Source: a virus. Taken from it: a stretch of DNA of 64,000 bases. The translations under genes and the position numbers were made by a program. Of the stretch, positions 54,175-63,456 are shown in pieces; the stretch's first letter is position 1; every line of letters starts with the position of its first letter. The stretch is taken from positions 1-64,000 of IMG/VR virus record IMGVR_UViG_3300020156_000023; one strand, written 5' to 3'. The notes beneath the pieces were generated by a model. The model made no database searches. It was not told where the DNA came from and saw only the letters and a list, made by a program, of their open reading frames with translations.

Positions 54175-54399
54175 TTAACAATCATCACACTCTAAGGGAC
54201 AATGCTCTACTTCTTCAAATTCTACAGCAGACTCAGGAAATATATTGTTATATGCAGTTATAGGTAATATACTTGTAATCCAATTATAATTACAGTCTGG
54301 TACACAATTTATGTGAGTTGAAGTACCATATTCAGGTACATAAACTCTTACATCTTGTATCTGGTCTTTTACTTGTTGTGTTACTAATGCTACTATCAT
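54175..54399 (-). CDS. Small Cys-rich protein, unknown
   Basis: A 74-residue protein with cysteines concentrated in a central CVPDC and a C-terminal CPLECDDC, perhaps a metal- or disulphide-stabilised domain. It starts where the fibre partner gene stops (one base shared), so it is co-translated with the fibre genes. No family recognised. Confidence 0.6.
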   Translation of the reverse strand: MIVALVTQQVKDQIQDVRVYVPEYGTSTHINCVPDCNYNWITSILPITAYNNIFPESAVEFEEVEHCPLECDDC

Positions 54400-55205
54400 T
54401 ATGCTACTGGTGTTAATCCTACTCTTTGTAAGAAGTTATTATAAGATGTTCTGAATACTTGAGATTGTGCATAACTAATAGCACCACCTAAGAAATAACA
54501 GGATATTGTACTGGTTCCATAACCTGCTGCACCTGACCTGAGTATTAGCTGCTGTTCTGATGCTACGCTGGTTGAGGCTGCAATTCTATCCATTTGAATA
54601 TTCTTATTAATAAGCATCACATTAGTGTTATCACTTCTGCTTATCATCTTAAACCCATTTTGCGACATGTCAGCTTGTAAATTAAGATTGTCACTATTAA
54701 TCCTATGAGTAACTCCATTACTTAAAAATAGTCTGTTTAATGCAGCAACTTGTCCGTCAAATGAATTATCGGTATTGTCGTATATATATACGACCCCACC
54801 CCTGCAAGCATCGTTTAACGTATAGTTATTAGTTCCAACAGTAGGATTAAATGTAGTATTTACGAAAGCATCTGAGTTATTTCCAGATATTCCTGAAGGC
54901 CAATAATTAAGTCCTCCATGATTAATAGCTAATGGTCCAGTTGGGTTCTTCCAATTAATTAAACTTATATCCCATAGATTCAATCCATCATGTTCTCCAT
55001 AAGCAAAATTAAAAAATAAATCTAACTTATTCCATATACCATTATCTATCATCCTTCTAATAAGAACATCACAAGCCACTTGTGCTGTATAACTTGGAAG
55101 GTCAAATAGTTCAGCCTCTGCCCTGGTTTTAATAGCAATCCACTCAGGAGTAAATTCATACTCTGGTATTGAAGTTACTATACTATGCGTTATTGGTTTT
55201 ATCAT
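54399..55205 (-). CDS. Fibre-associated virion protein, probable receptor-binding partner
   Basis: A 268-residue protein starting at ATG 55205, which overlaps the TGA of the fibre gene (ATGA); the longer start at 55232 would overlap it needlessly. The N-terminal helical part (PEWIAIKTRAEAELFDLPSY) precedes a region rich in Gly, Asn, Trp and Thr typical of fibre tips or carbohydrate-binding domains (AINHGGLNYWPSGISGN). No catalytic motif. It is placed between the large fibre and small late genes, so a tip or adaptor of the fibre is likely. Confidence 0.6.
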   Translation of the reverse strand: MIKPITHSIVTSIPEYEFTPEWIAIKTRAEAELFDLPSYTAQVACDVLIRRMIDNGIWNKLDLFFNFAYGEHDGLNLWDISLINWKNPTGPLAINHGGLNYWPSGISGNNSDAFVNTTFNPTVGTNNYTLNDACRGGVVYIYDNTDNSFDGQVAALNRLFLSNGVTHRINSDNLNLQADMSQNGFKMISRSDNTNVMLINKNIQMDRIAASTSVASEQQLILRSGAAGYGTSTISCYFLGGAISYAQSQVFRTSYNNFLQRVGLTPVA

Positions 55206-58200
55206 GGTTTGAAATTTCCTGTTAGTACCCATTCATCTTCAGCTCTTTTGTAGAGAGCTACTACATCCCATTGGTTACTTATCCTGTAGAAACCACTTGC
55301 TTGCTTTAATGAAACTCCTCCTTCACCAACTATCTCTATTTCTCCTTCTCCTACTCTTGTAACAAGTAATTGTGTTCCAACAGGGAAGTTTACACTAGCA
55401 TCTTCTGGTACAGTTACTATTGTATCAAGAGCAGACTCTATCTCTAATACTCTCCCTTCATCTCCTGCAATGAAAGTATAACTATCAGTTTTAAGGTGAG
55501 GATTAAGATTAGAAGAATTTACAGCATTATCTACATATTCCTTATCTACTAAGGACCTGTCTGTATAAGAGGCTGAATAATCTTCAACATATCTAATACC
55601 ACCTGTTTTTATCTCATTAAAATCCTGCACAGTTATACCGCCTGGTACAGTTCCCATTGCTATTTGTATATCACCAGAAGTAATTGCAATATCTCCGCTT
55701 CCACCATTAATAGATATTCCTTGCACTCCACCATCTATTGTTACTCCTTTAGAATAACCTGCAATAGTAATTCCTACCCCTGCATCTCCCCATATTGCTC
55801 CATTACTTCCATTAGTTATATTAAAACCAAAACCCGCAGTATCTATATTAAAAGGAGATGTAATAGTAGCTTCACTACCATTATCTAATACATCTTGTAA
55901 ATCTTGACTTGAAGAAGAAATTGTATTGTCTACATATTCTTTATCAACAAGAGACCTATTAGTAAAATTAGCAGAATAATTATCCTGATAACCTGCAATA
56001 GTATGGAATGTTACAGACTGTTCAGTTGTTTCTCCATACAGGTTCATTCCTGCACTGATGTACATATCAGTCTCCCCTGTTATTGTAATACCTGTTGTAC
56101 CCCCATTAATACTAATACCCCCTGCCTCTCCTGCTAAAGAAACACCAGTAGATGACAGTGATATTGAACCTTTTACATCTGTGTTATTTGCTGATGCAAT
56201 AACTACAGATGTAACTACTCCTGTAGCTATACTACCATTTGTTAGTACACCTTGTAAATCCTGTCCTGCAGAGCTTATAGCATTACTAACCCATTCTTTT
56301 GTTGTAACAGCTTTACCATCTGCACCATCTATTAATGTATTAGTTACACTTGGAAGCCTTAATAGACCATTCTTTAATAATGTAAAAGCATCACTCTTAT
56401 TAGTACTGTCTGTTCCATTACCATAATTTACAAGTCTATCTGTTCCTACTACTTCCGTAGTACTTGCTGCTGTATATATAGTCCCCCAAGCTCCACCTGC
56501 ATGTTCAGCGTAAGACATTGCTTCATTACCTTGCCCTTGTGCATGAGAAGCTACTCCATGTGCTTCTGTATTTGCACCCTCAGTATGAGAATACATACCA
56601 ATTGCATCTGTGTGTTCTCCTTCTGCATGTGACCAATCTCCTGTAGCTGTATTCTGTTGTCCTTCAACGTGAGCACAATTTCCTGAAGCTATGTTATTAG
56701 TTCCTTCAGCATGTGAAGATACTCCTGATGCTATTGTATTAAATCCTTCTGCATGTGATTGCATCCCTTCTGCTCTCGTAGTATTTCCTTCTGAGTGTGA
56801 GTAGTTTCCAATAGCTTTAGTTAAATATCCTTCTGCATGAGTAGCTATTCCTGTAGATTCAGTACTAAACCCTTCAGCATGAGATTGTGCTCCAGAAGCT
56901 AATGTGAATTGACCTTGTGCATGTGACTCTTTACCTGTTGCTCTTGTATTTGTACCTTCTGCATAAGAAGATTCCCCCATAGCACCCATAGCTAAGATTC
57001 CTTCAGCTACAGTGCTATTACTTAAATCTGTAGCATTTAATCCTATATTACCATATTTAGTTGCATCTCTACCTTTGAATCTCCAACCTATACCATTACC
57101 TTCATTAATAGCTATTAGTCCTGATATAGCACTATATACTCCTCCTGAAGTAACAAGGTTTGTACTTCCTTCTATTGGAAGTGAATCAATAGGATAATCC
57201 CAAGACATACCTGTAACTCCAGCTTTTTGGTGTAAACCAACAAACCAGAAATTACCATTAAGATGTGCTAAAGCTTTATTTGATACCCTGAAACTACCTG
57301 ACCTAGACAAGGAGAAATCCATCTCATCAGATGCAGTCATTACTTGATTCCCACTTGAATCAAGGAACTTAATAAATACTTGGGTGGCTGTTTGTGAAAC
57401 AACTACAGGTGTTAATGTGCTTCCATTTCTAGGTTTAACATCAATAAAATCATTTCCACTTTGAAAAGGATAAGCACTCGCTGTTATTCTTAGTTCTCCC
57501 GTAGTGGTATTGAATAAGAAAGCAAAGTCATCAGGCCTAACTACATCACCCGCTACAACAGACCATGCACCTGCATTTCTCTCTACAGCAATAGCCATTC
57601 CTGTTTTACCTACTCTGAAAGTAGCCTGAGTTTGATTTATTGAAGCTCCTATTGCGCTTAGTCCATATAAGGCATAATCCTCATCTGGAGTAAAGTTCAT
57701 AGAACCTACAGCATCTACCATATCATAATTAACTCTTCCTTCATAAGAAGCAGGTGTTGTTATACTTACTACATTAATAGGTTGATGTATTACAGCTCCA
57801 CTGCTATTCTCTACAATTACCCACTCATAAACTCCAGGTGTAGTTTCCTGACATCTTACAGTTCCTGCTATTGGGAATATATTAGTTTGTGCAAAAGGTA
57901 AATCTGCTATAGTTTCACTTACATATTCTTCTGTAGCAAAAGGACTTGTACCATCTCCATCATTATTTAATAGAGATGTATTTATATTTCCTCCTTGTGT
58001 AATTACTTCTTCGAAATTGGGTATAAGTATTACAGGATTAGTAGGGTCAGTATTATCTACTAAATCCCCAGTTACAGATAAAACTGCTCCTATAGACAGG
58101 TTATCCAGGTTTTCTATTTGTTGTAAGGTTAAGTGATAGAACTCATTAAGCTCTTCACTACCACCCTGCTTTTCAGAGGTACTGTTATGTTTAAGTGCAC

Positions 58201-58264
58201 TAGGTTCTGCCATAAGGCATTTAACCTGTTTCATTAACCATTGTACTTGTTGATATAATTCCAT
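55202..58264 (-). CDS. Large fibre protein with YadA-like head repeats
   Basis: A 1,020-residue protein. A short helical N-terminus (about 1-60) may attach it to the virion. A beta-rich region spans about 90-420, then 14-residue repeats (about 430-590), then further beta-rich segments with recurring DLQ(D/G)VL...NGS units and RSLVDKEYVDN units (two and three copies by eye). A C-terminal domain ends VLTGNFKP. The shape suggests a trimeric fibre for host attachment. It is coupled to its downstream partner by an ATGA overlap. Whether it is a head or tail fibre cannot be told from sequence. Confidence 0.8.
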   Translation of the reverse strand: MELYQQVQWLMKQVKCLMAEPSALKHNSTSEKQGGSEELNEFYHLTLQQIENLDNLSIGAVLSVTGDLVDNTDPTNPVILIPNFEEVITQGGNINTSLLNNDGDGTSPFATEEYVSETIADLPFAQTNIFPIAGTVRCQETTPGVYEWVIVENSSGAVIHQPINVVSITTPASYEGRVNYDMVDAVGSMNFTPDEDYALYGLSAIGASINQTQATFRVGKTGMAIAVERNAGAWSVVAGDVVRPDDFAFLFNTTTGELRITASAYPFQSGNDFIDVKPRNGSTLTPVVVSQTATQVFIKFLDSSGNQVMTASDEMDFSLSRSGSFRVSNKALAHLNGNFWFVGLHQKAGVTGMSWDYPIDSLPIEGSTNLVTSGGVYSAISGLIAINEGNGIGWRFKGRDATKYGNIGLNATDLSNSTVAEGILAMGAMGESSYAEGTNTRATGKESHAQGQFTLASGAQSHAEGFSTESTGIATHAEGYLTKAIGNYSHSEGNTTRAEGMQSHAEGFNTIASGVSSHAEGTNNIASGNCAHVEGQQNTATGDWSHAEGEHTDAIGMYSHTEGANTEAHGVASHAQGQGNEAMSYAEHAGGAWGTIYTAASTTEVVGTDRLVNYGNGTDSTNKSDAFTLLKNGLLRLPSVTNTLIDGADGKAVTTKEWVSNAISSAGQDLQGVLTNGSIATGVVTSVVIASANNTDVKGSISLSSTGVSLAGEAGGISINGGTTGITITGETDMYISAGMNLYGETTEQSVTFHTIAGYQDNYSANFTNRSLVDKEYVDNTISSSSQDLQDVLDNGSEATITSPFNIDTAGFGFNITNGSNGAIWGDAGVGITIAGYSKGVTIDGGVQGISINGGSGDIAITSGDIQIAMGTVPGGITVQDFNEIKTGGIRYVEDYSASYTDRSLVDKEYVDNAVNSSNLNPHLKTDSYTFIAGDEGRVLEIESALDTIVTVPEDASVNFPVGTQLLVTRVGEGEIEIVGEGGVSLKQASGFYRISNQWDVVALYKRAEDEWVLTGNFKP
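56500..56972 (-). repeat. Eleven tandem 14-residue (42-base) YadA-like repeats
   Basis: Within the fibre gene, units starting S/T-H-A-E/Q-G recur every 14 residues: SYAEG, SHAQG, SHAEG, THAEG, SHSEG, SHAEG, SHAEG, AHVEG, SHAEG, SHTEG, SHAQG, ending in SYAEH. The rest of each unit is variable, with a Gly at position 12. This is the left-handed parallel beta-roll head repeat known from YadA and other trimeric adhesins. The copies differ in DNA sequence, so unit number is probably stable. Confidence 0.9.
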
Positions 58265-58292
58265 TTATTATGTATATAAAGTTATTGTTTAT

Positions 58293-59045
58293 TTAACAAG
58301 CTTCCTCTTGTATTGTTTGGTATAATTCTTTCAATTCCTCGAAGTCTATTCCAAACTTTCTCATACATCTTTTAATCTCACAGATATCATATAAGTCATC
58401 TATATACTGCTCTTCAGATTCATCTGAAGCAGAAAAGAACTGTTCAAAATAAAAACCTAAGTAGTATATACTTACAAATTTACTAAACAATTCTAAACTT
58501 CCTGTAAACCTTCCGAAGAAATCTGTGCTATTAACTTGTATACAAAGCTCTTTTTGTATATCACAACTATATAAGTTGGCAGCTCTGTAAATAAAATTAG
58601 CTCTCTTACAGTTCTGACATTGCTCATCTGGGCCTTCATATCCCTTAAGTAAATGATACGTTATCACTTCATTAAAGATATTCTGATATTGTGATAAGTT
58701 TTCTACTCTAGCCTGGGTTACTGAATTACCACATTCTACACAGTTATCTCCACATAAGAATGCTTTGACATCACTTACAATCCTAGTTTCTAATTTAGGG
58801 AAATAGTTAATAGTAAAAGTATCTGTAGGAGTACCTGTACCAGGTACATTAACTACATATATCCCATCTATAGTAAGAGCTAATAGTTTTTCTTCACTTG
58901 CAAGTAAAGTATCTACTACAGGGCTTGGACTATTAGTTTCACAAGTACAACAGTTACCTGCTAATTGTATAGAATATGTAGAACTTGTAACACCAGTGTT
59001 TTCTAGGTAATATTCATTTTTATATTTTCTTAATAAGAATGCCAT
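58293..59045 (-). CDS. Conserved Cys-rich virion-block protein, unknown
   Basis: A 250-residue protein. The N-terminal half is beta-rich with CCTCE and the second half helical, with CGDNCVECG, QCQNC, and further Cys before an acidic helical end. The cysteines suggest metal sites or disulphides. It lies between the fibre gene and a conserved head protein and is followed by a short non-coding gap. I cannot name a function; proteins of this look occur in Bacteroidetes phage structural blocks. Confidence 0.6.
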   Translation of the reverse strand: MAFLLRKYKNEYYLENTGVTSSTYSIQLAGNCCTCETNSPSPVVDTLLASEEKLLALTIDGIYVVNVPGTGTPTDTFTINYFPKLETRIVSDVKAFLCGDNCVECGNSVTQARVENLSQYQNIFNEVITYHLLKGYEGPDEQCQNCKRANFIYRAANLYSCDIQKELCIQVNSTDFFGRFTGSLELFSKFVSIYYLGFYFEQFFSASDESEEQYIDDLYDICEIKRCMRKFGIDFEELKELYQTIQEEAC

Positions 59046-59067
59046 TTCTTAATTTATATTAAATAAA

Positions 59068-59090
59068 AAGGGGAGCTTGTTGCTCCCCTT
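59068..59090 (-). terminator. Terminator after the 409-residue head protein
   Basis: AAGGGGAGC (59068-59076), TTGTT loop and GCTCCCCTT (59082-59090). On the minus strand the stem is followed by TTTATTTAATAT. It lies ten bases beyond the stop of the gene at 59101 and should limit expression of the fibre genes relative to the capsid genes. Confidence 0.85.
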
Positions 59091-59100
59091 CCTATGGTTA

Positions 59101-60330
59101 TTAAGCTATACCATCTGTAGCAACAGTCTTGTCCTCTGTTGGTTCTGATACAGTAGGGTCCACATTTGCAGCAGCAGCATCATCTGTCAGTGCATCAAAC
59201 CCTAAAGGTGTTGCAATAGCATCTAAGATACCTATTACTGCAGCCCTTGTTACCGTGTCAGTAGCAGGGATAGCTATTATACTAGCCTCGTTGTTTTCAT
59301 ATTCAAGCCATGCTCCTATAGACTTTTGGTCATATGCAAGAGCAATTTGGTCATACTTAACTGTAGGGATAGCATTAAAGTGTCTGTCATAAGCTACACC
59401 ATTTAGTGTAGATAGCCTATAAGGACTGTCTTTCCATCCTAAAGCAAAGTATTCTTTTTGCTTAATATCATTTCCATTACCTTCTTCATAGGCAACCTCC
59501 TGAACTGTTATAACTTCTCCATTACACTTGAAGCCTGCAATCTTAGTTGCAATAACTACAGTTTCTCTTGGATAGAAGTAATTCAGGTTTACTGAACCAG
59601 TGAAAGCTCTAAGCTTCTGTGGTTGAGTTTCAAGTTGTAAGTCAGTGTAAAGATAATCAGCTGTGTCAGTCTGAGTTGCGTTATAAGCCATTATAGCATC
59701 TAAGTCAGCATCAGATACTGTATCTCCTGTATCTAAGTCACCAGATAATCCTGTTACTGTAGCAGCCAGGATAGGCTGTCTTGCTATAGCTCTTGCTACA
59801 ACTAATCCATCAGAGTCATTGTTAATCTCTAATTTAAGAAGTTTAGTTATCTCATTAGCATCACCTGATGGGCATGTAGGTGTACATCCCTCACAGCATG
59901 AAGTTTTAATAGCGTAAGTCTTCCAGAATTGATTATAACCTTGAGTCCTGTAGATTTCCTGGTTCCTAAGTTCAAGTTTAACTCCATATACAGTTTCACA
60001 ATCTGCAGTATAATTTGCAATGTTAACTATCATATTTTGTCCTGGAGTATGTGGTCTGTAGGTATAGTAAGCTATACCTTTCTTTTGGATATGGCTACCT
60101 GCTGATTTTTGTATTTCATCAGTAATAGTATCTCCATCAGCATCCACTCCAACAGCTACATAGAAGTTTCTCTTAGTACCAGCAGTAGCAGCTACGAAAG
60201 AAAGGTTAGTTTCATAGTCAAAGAAACCTATCTGACCTGGAGCTAAAGCTGTAACTTTACCACCTGCTGGAAGCACTGCCTGATTCCCACTTGTTACCAA
60301 TACTTGAAACACGTCATTGTTTCTACTCAT
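59101..60330 (-). CDS. Conserved crAss head protein, auxiliary capsid or tail-tube type
   Basis: A 409-residue protein, beta-rich, Ala/Thr/Gly-rich, with an Asp-rich loop (AVGVDADGDTITDE) that could bind calcium and a Cys-Pro loop (CCEGCTPTC, about 144-152). The start MSRNNDVFQVLVTSGNQAVL is of a type seen in crAss-like virion proteins. A strong terminator follows, as expected for a highly made structural protein. Its place, three genes after the major capsid, fits an auxiliary head or head-fibre protein. The exact role is inferred. Confidence 0.6.
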   Translation of the reverse strand: MSRNNDVFQVLVTSGNQAVLPAGGKVTALAPGQIGFFDYETNLSFVAATAGTKRNFYVAVGVDADGDTITDEIQKSAGSHIQKKGIAYYTYRPHTPGQNMIVNIANYTADCETVYGVKLELRNQEIYRTQGYNQFWKTYAIKTSCCEGCTPTCPSGDANEITKLLKLEINNDSDGLVVARAIARQPILAATVTGLSGDLDTGDTVSDADLDAIMAYNATQTDTADYLYTDLQLETQPQKLRAFTGSVNLNYFYPRETVVIATKIAGFKCNGEVITVQEVAYEEGNGNDIKQKEYFALGWKDSPYRLSTLNGVAYDRHFNAIPTVKYDQIALAYDQKSIGAWLEYENNEASIIAIPATDTVTRAAVIGILDAIATPLGFDALTDDAAAANVDPTVSEPTEDKTVATDGIA

Positions 60331-60341
60331 AATTTTTAATT

Positions 60342-61061
60342 TTAATTAAATTGATTTAAATTCAGTTTTGCTTGTTTAATCTGGTAATCTGGAATTTGCA
60401 AATCACCAGTAGTTATAAGAACAGCTATATCTACAATTTCTCTATGCGTGTGTTCTGGAAGTTCGCAATCCTGACTACCTGTTAATACTACACCATCTGG
60501 TAAAGTATATGAACCTGTAGGAAGAAAGTCTTGAGCATTGTGCATATAAGCATGTTTCCTAATATAATTTAAAGTTAGCTCAGTTACAGCAAATGTACCA
60601 TCAGTAAAAATCTTGATTCCTTTATCATAGAACCTGATATTAACCTCTCTCCATTCAAAAGAAGACTTTGTAAAAGAGTCTTCCTCATGTTCATCATCAT
60701 GTTGATAAGTATAGCATCTTGCTATTCTATCTCCACAACCTTCTTTAGACATCTTAACTTTTGCTGATAGATAGAACATATAGTTCTCTGGTAAGCTTAT
60801 GTAATACTCCGTGTCATTAATTTGAGCTGGAGTAAGTACAACATCATCTACTACTATAGTTCTTAAATCATCTATACTTCTTTGATTTATCTCGAAACCT
60901 AAATGATTATTAACTCTGGGCTCTGCTATAGACTTAACAAAAATCTCATAAGCCTCATTGATTTTCCAATCTATTTCAGGAACTCTTAGATTCCTGTATT
61001 GTTGAGAATCAATCTTGTTGAGTTTCTGCTTTAGGTCATAGTGCATTCCCCTTATATTCAT
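60342..61061 (-). CDS. Ring / connector-like virion protein
   Basis: A 239-residue protein with an N-terminal helical start (YDLKQKLNKIDSQQYRNLRV, then DWKINEAYEIFVKSI) and a beta-rich remainder. This resembles the layout of P22-gp4-like and related connector proteins, and of the 232-residue protein at 50,771. It sits two genes after the major capsid gene. Function inferred from layout and position. Confidence 0.55.
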   Translation of the reverse strand: MNIRGMHYDLKQKLNKIDSQQYRNLRVPEIDWKINEAYEIFVKSIAEPRVNNHLGFEINQRSIDDLRTIVVDDVVLTPAQINDTEYYISLPENYMFYLSAKVKMSKEGCGDRIARCYTYQHDDEHEEDSFTKSSFEWREVNIRFYDKGIKIFTDGTFAVTELTLNYIRKHAYMHNAQDFLPTGSYTLPDGVVLTGSQDCELPEHTHREIVDIAVLITTGDLQIPDYQIKQAKLNLNQFN

Positions 61062-61067
61062 AATCTA

Positions 61068-61859
61068 TTAGTTTATTTTTTCTAATATTTGAGCCTTCAT
61101 ACTCTGATTCTTAGGGTCTGAGAAATAATCTACAGCACTTTCTATATCATAACCTAACTGGTCATCCATGTAGTATATTGCAGTTCCATCTTTTCTTAGT
61201 ACACCTTTATGTATTCCTTCAAGTACCATTGCATGTACAGCAGTTCTACCTTTATCTCTATTCATTAAGTTAAGTACTTTCTCAGCACCATGCTTATCAA
61301 TAGCTTCATCTAACTTAAGGTCTACATAGTCCTCAGATTGATTTCTTACAGAAATACCTTCAAGAATCTGAACAAGTTCAGCTTTTCTTGCTTTTGTAAG
61401 TTTGGTAGATTCTATAACTACCTTCCTCTTCATAGCTGCTTTTGAAGCTTTGATTTCTACCTCTTCCTGTTCATCAAATATTACGAACAGAGCTTCAGGA
61501 TACTTTCCTTCTTCATACTCTTTCATAGAGTTAGCTACAAGGTCATTAGCTTTAAGCATTTTAACCTTAATTTCATTAACTGGTATTGAAGTGTCAAAGA
61601 TATTATTACCATGATTCAACTTCACTCTTCCTTCACCTAAGTGATAGAATGGATGTGGTTTTCCTTTTGTATAATCAGGACTTAGGTCATATCCATGAGC
61701 CTCTAATCTTACCCTGTCTTCATCAGACAATCCAGTTGCTAATTTACCTGTTCTTAAACTTACAGGTGCTTCAATTGTAACAGGTCTCGCAAATGCTTCT
61801 TTACCTGTTTTCTTGTGCCATCTTACTTTTTCAATGGGTCTTACTTCTACTATTGCCAT
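61068..61859 (-). CDS. Conserved crAss structural-block protein, unknown
   Basis: A 263-residue protein. The N-terminal part (about 1-85) is beta-rich and basic; the middle is charged helix (EEVEIKASKAAMKRK); the end is helical with AVHAMVLEGIHKGVLRKD. It lies between the major capsid and a ring-like gene and has its own Bacteroides-type promoter 40 bases upstream. The family is conserved in crAss-like phages as far as I recall, but unnamed. It could act in capsid maturation or as a head protein. Confidence 0.6.
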   Translation of the reverse strand: MAIVEVRPIEKVRWHKKTGKEAFARPVTIEAPVSLRTGKLATGLSDEDRVRLEAHGYDLSPDYTKGKPHPFYHLGEGRVKLNHGNNIFDTSIPVNEIKVKMLKANDLVANSMKEYEEGKYPEALFVIFDEQEEVEIKASKAAMKRKVVIESTKLTKARKAELVQILEGISVRNQSEDYVDLKLDEAIDKHGAEKVLNLMNRDKGRTAVHAMVLEGIHKGVLRKDGTAIYYMDDQLGYDIESAVDYFSDPKNQSMKAQILEKIN

Positions 61860-61898
61860 CTTCTTTTTGTTTTAGTTAAACATTATATTTCAATGTGG

Positions 61899-61906
61899 CA
61901 AAGATA
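61899..61906 (-). promoter_or_regulatory. Bacteroides-type -7 promoter element downstream of the capsid gene
   Basis: On the minus strand this reads TATCTTTG, 40 bases upstream of the ATG at 61859 in the 105-base gap after the major capsid gene. The gap holds nothing else clear: one short CTATAA/TTATAG stem and AT-rich sequence. Same octamer as at 15,647 and 26,764. Confidence 0.6.
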
Positions 61907-61964
61907 TAAAAAATTTTTAAATCTCCACCACATCTACTCTATAAGTTATAGAAAAATATTAGTC

Positions 61965-63431
61965 TTACAGACCAACATTTCTTTTTAATATAAGTTCACC
62001 ACATTTAGTGATATCCTCAATATGTACCCCAGTAATCTTAGATACGTGCATTGAGTAGTATTCACCTGCGTGAGACATTAAACCACCTTTAGATGGTCCA
62101 TAAGGATTGATAAGTCCAGCTACATAACCAAACTTGTATCCATTTCTCTTAGTAACTAACTGTACGTTAGAATTACCATTCTCTCCTGAGAAGTCAAGGA
62201 AGGTAAACCTCATTGATTCTACAGGATATCCTGTTATAGGGTCAATCTCAAAGTTAATGCTTCTGTCATCATATAATGGATTGTGAACTACTTCAAGTTC
62301 TGCACCATTATGCATGATATACTTGGTAAATTGATAACCAATTGCATAAGCATTAGAGTTGTAAGGAGATTTGTCAGGTTTAATTGGAGAGAAGTTAGAG
62401 TTAGCAATGAACCAACCTCTTTTCTCCATAAGGTCCTGCATAGCTCTGTTGAACAGAAGCATACCATATTCTCCAGTGAACACTTTAATTTTTCTACCTG
62501 CACCTGGCTTAACTCTTGAATAGAATATATCTAATAAGAACTCTTCAATAAGAGTTGCTGTAAGCTCAGAGTAGTAGTGTAAGTGAGAATCCTCAAGTTT
62601 CTCTTGTATACCTGAGAAGGTATCTACTGGTCTTGCAGTTGCATTTTCAATAGACCTTGCTCTTCTGTTATACCAATAAGCTCTTTCAAGCTCTCTGTAC
62701 CATTGTCTCCAGTATTCTACTTCAGCATAAGGTATCCATGTATCATGACTTGCACCTTTTGAATCTTGTAGTTTAACAGCTAATACCTCTTCAGCAGCAT
62801 AATCAGTTACCTGATATTTCTTTCTGAATTTACCCATTGAATCTTCAAGGGTTAAAGGAGCTGCGTACTGAGTTGAACCATCTTGGTTATCTGCCTCACC
62901 ATAAGTAGAGTAAAGCTTAGCCCATTGTTGACCTGGTTGTAAGTAAGCAGGTGGTACGAATGCTTGGAAATCATCTGATACAAGCCTTACTGTGTACACC
63001 CAACCATTACCATGTCTTTGAACCTCATCCATAACCCTACACTGATACTTCTGTCCAGAAGTACCTGGAGTAATTACATCCCCTGGTACATACCAATTCT
63101 CATCAAGTTTAACCTTGAAAGTAGTTCTTCCTTGTCCTGGAGTAGTATTAGTACTTGGCTCAACATTCTCAATAACTACAAGAGGCCTTGTGTCTGCACC
63201 TTTCATAGACCATTCCCATGCCATAGTACCTATTGTTCTCTCAGCACCTGTAGCCCAAGATATAGATGATAGCGGGTTGTCTGAGTAATAGTTCTGAGCA
63301 GAGAATAGTTGATTCATCTTGTCCTCAAACACTGTAGGCTTAGCATTAAGCATAGCTCCCAAGTGATTAAGTTCAGTCATGTTAGCATGCCAAGGCATTT
63401 GTTTTGTTTTTAACTTTCCTAATGTTGCCAT
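61965..63431 (-). CDS. Major capsid protein (crAss-like)
   Basis: A 488-residue protein, the size of crAss-like major capsid proteins, beginning TLGKLKTKQMPWHANMTELN. A beta-rich N-terminal part has GAERTIGTMAWEWSM and a long strand region. The middle is helical and charged (VEYWRQWYRELERAYWYN). Later come VFTGEYGMLLFNRAM and a conserved-looking end with ITGVHIEDITKCGELI. These segments agree with the HK97-fold capsid of crAss-like phages as I remember it. The gene lies between a scaffold-like coiled-coil gene and other head genes. Confidence 0.88.
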   Translation of the reverse strand: MATLGKLKTKQMPWHANMTELNHLGAMLNAKPTVFEDKMNQLFSAQNYYSDNPLSSISWATGAERTIGTMAWEWSMKGADTRPLVVIENVEPSTNTTPGQGRTTFKVKLDENWYVPGDVITPGTSGQKYQCRVMDEVQRHGNGWVYTVRLVSDDFQAFVPPAYLQPGQQWAKLYSTYGEADNQDGSTQYAAPLTLEDSMGKFRKKYQVTDYAAEEVLAVKLQDSKGASHDTWIPYAEVEYWRQWYRELERAYWYNRRARSIENATARPVDTFSGIQEKLEDSHLHYYSELTATLIEEFLLDIFYSRVKPGAGRKIKVFTGEYGMLLFNRAMQDLMEKRGWFIANSNFSPIKPDKSPYNSNAYAIGYQFTKYIMHNGAELEVVHNPLYDDRSINFEIDPITGYPVESMRFTFLDFSGENGNSNVQLVTKRNGYKFGYVAGLINPYGPSKGGLMSHAGEYYSMHVSKITGVHIEDITKCGELILKRNVGL

Positions 63432-63456
63432 AATTTTTTAAAAAATGTTTGTTTTA

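Noticed and set aside
55205-55232. Longer start for the fibre partner protein
   Set aside because: ATG 55205 gives an ATGA overlap with the fibre stop, the pattern used elsewhere in this window.
22122-63431. Stop-codon reassignment (TAG to Gln) as seen in some crAss-like phages
   Set aside because: All late giant genes are open in the standard code, and TAG ends several plus-strand genes, so no recoding is needed.
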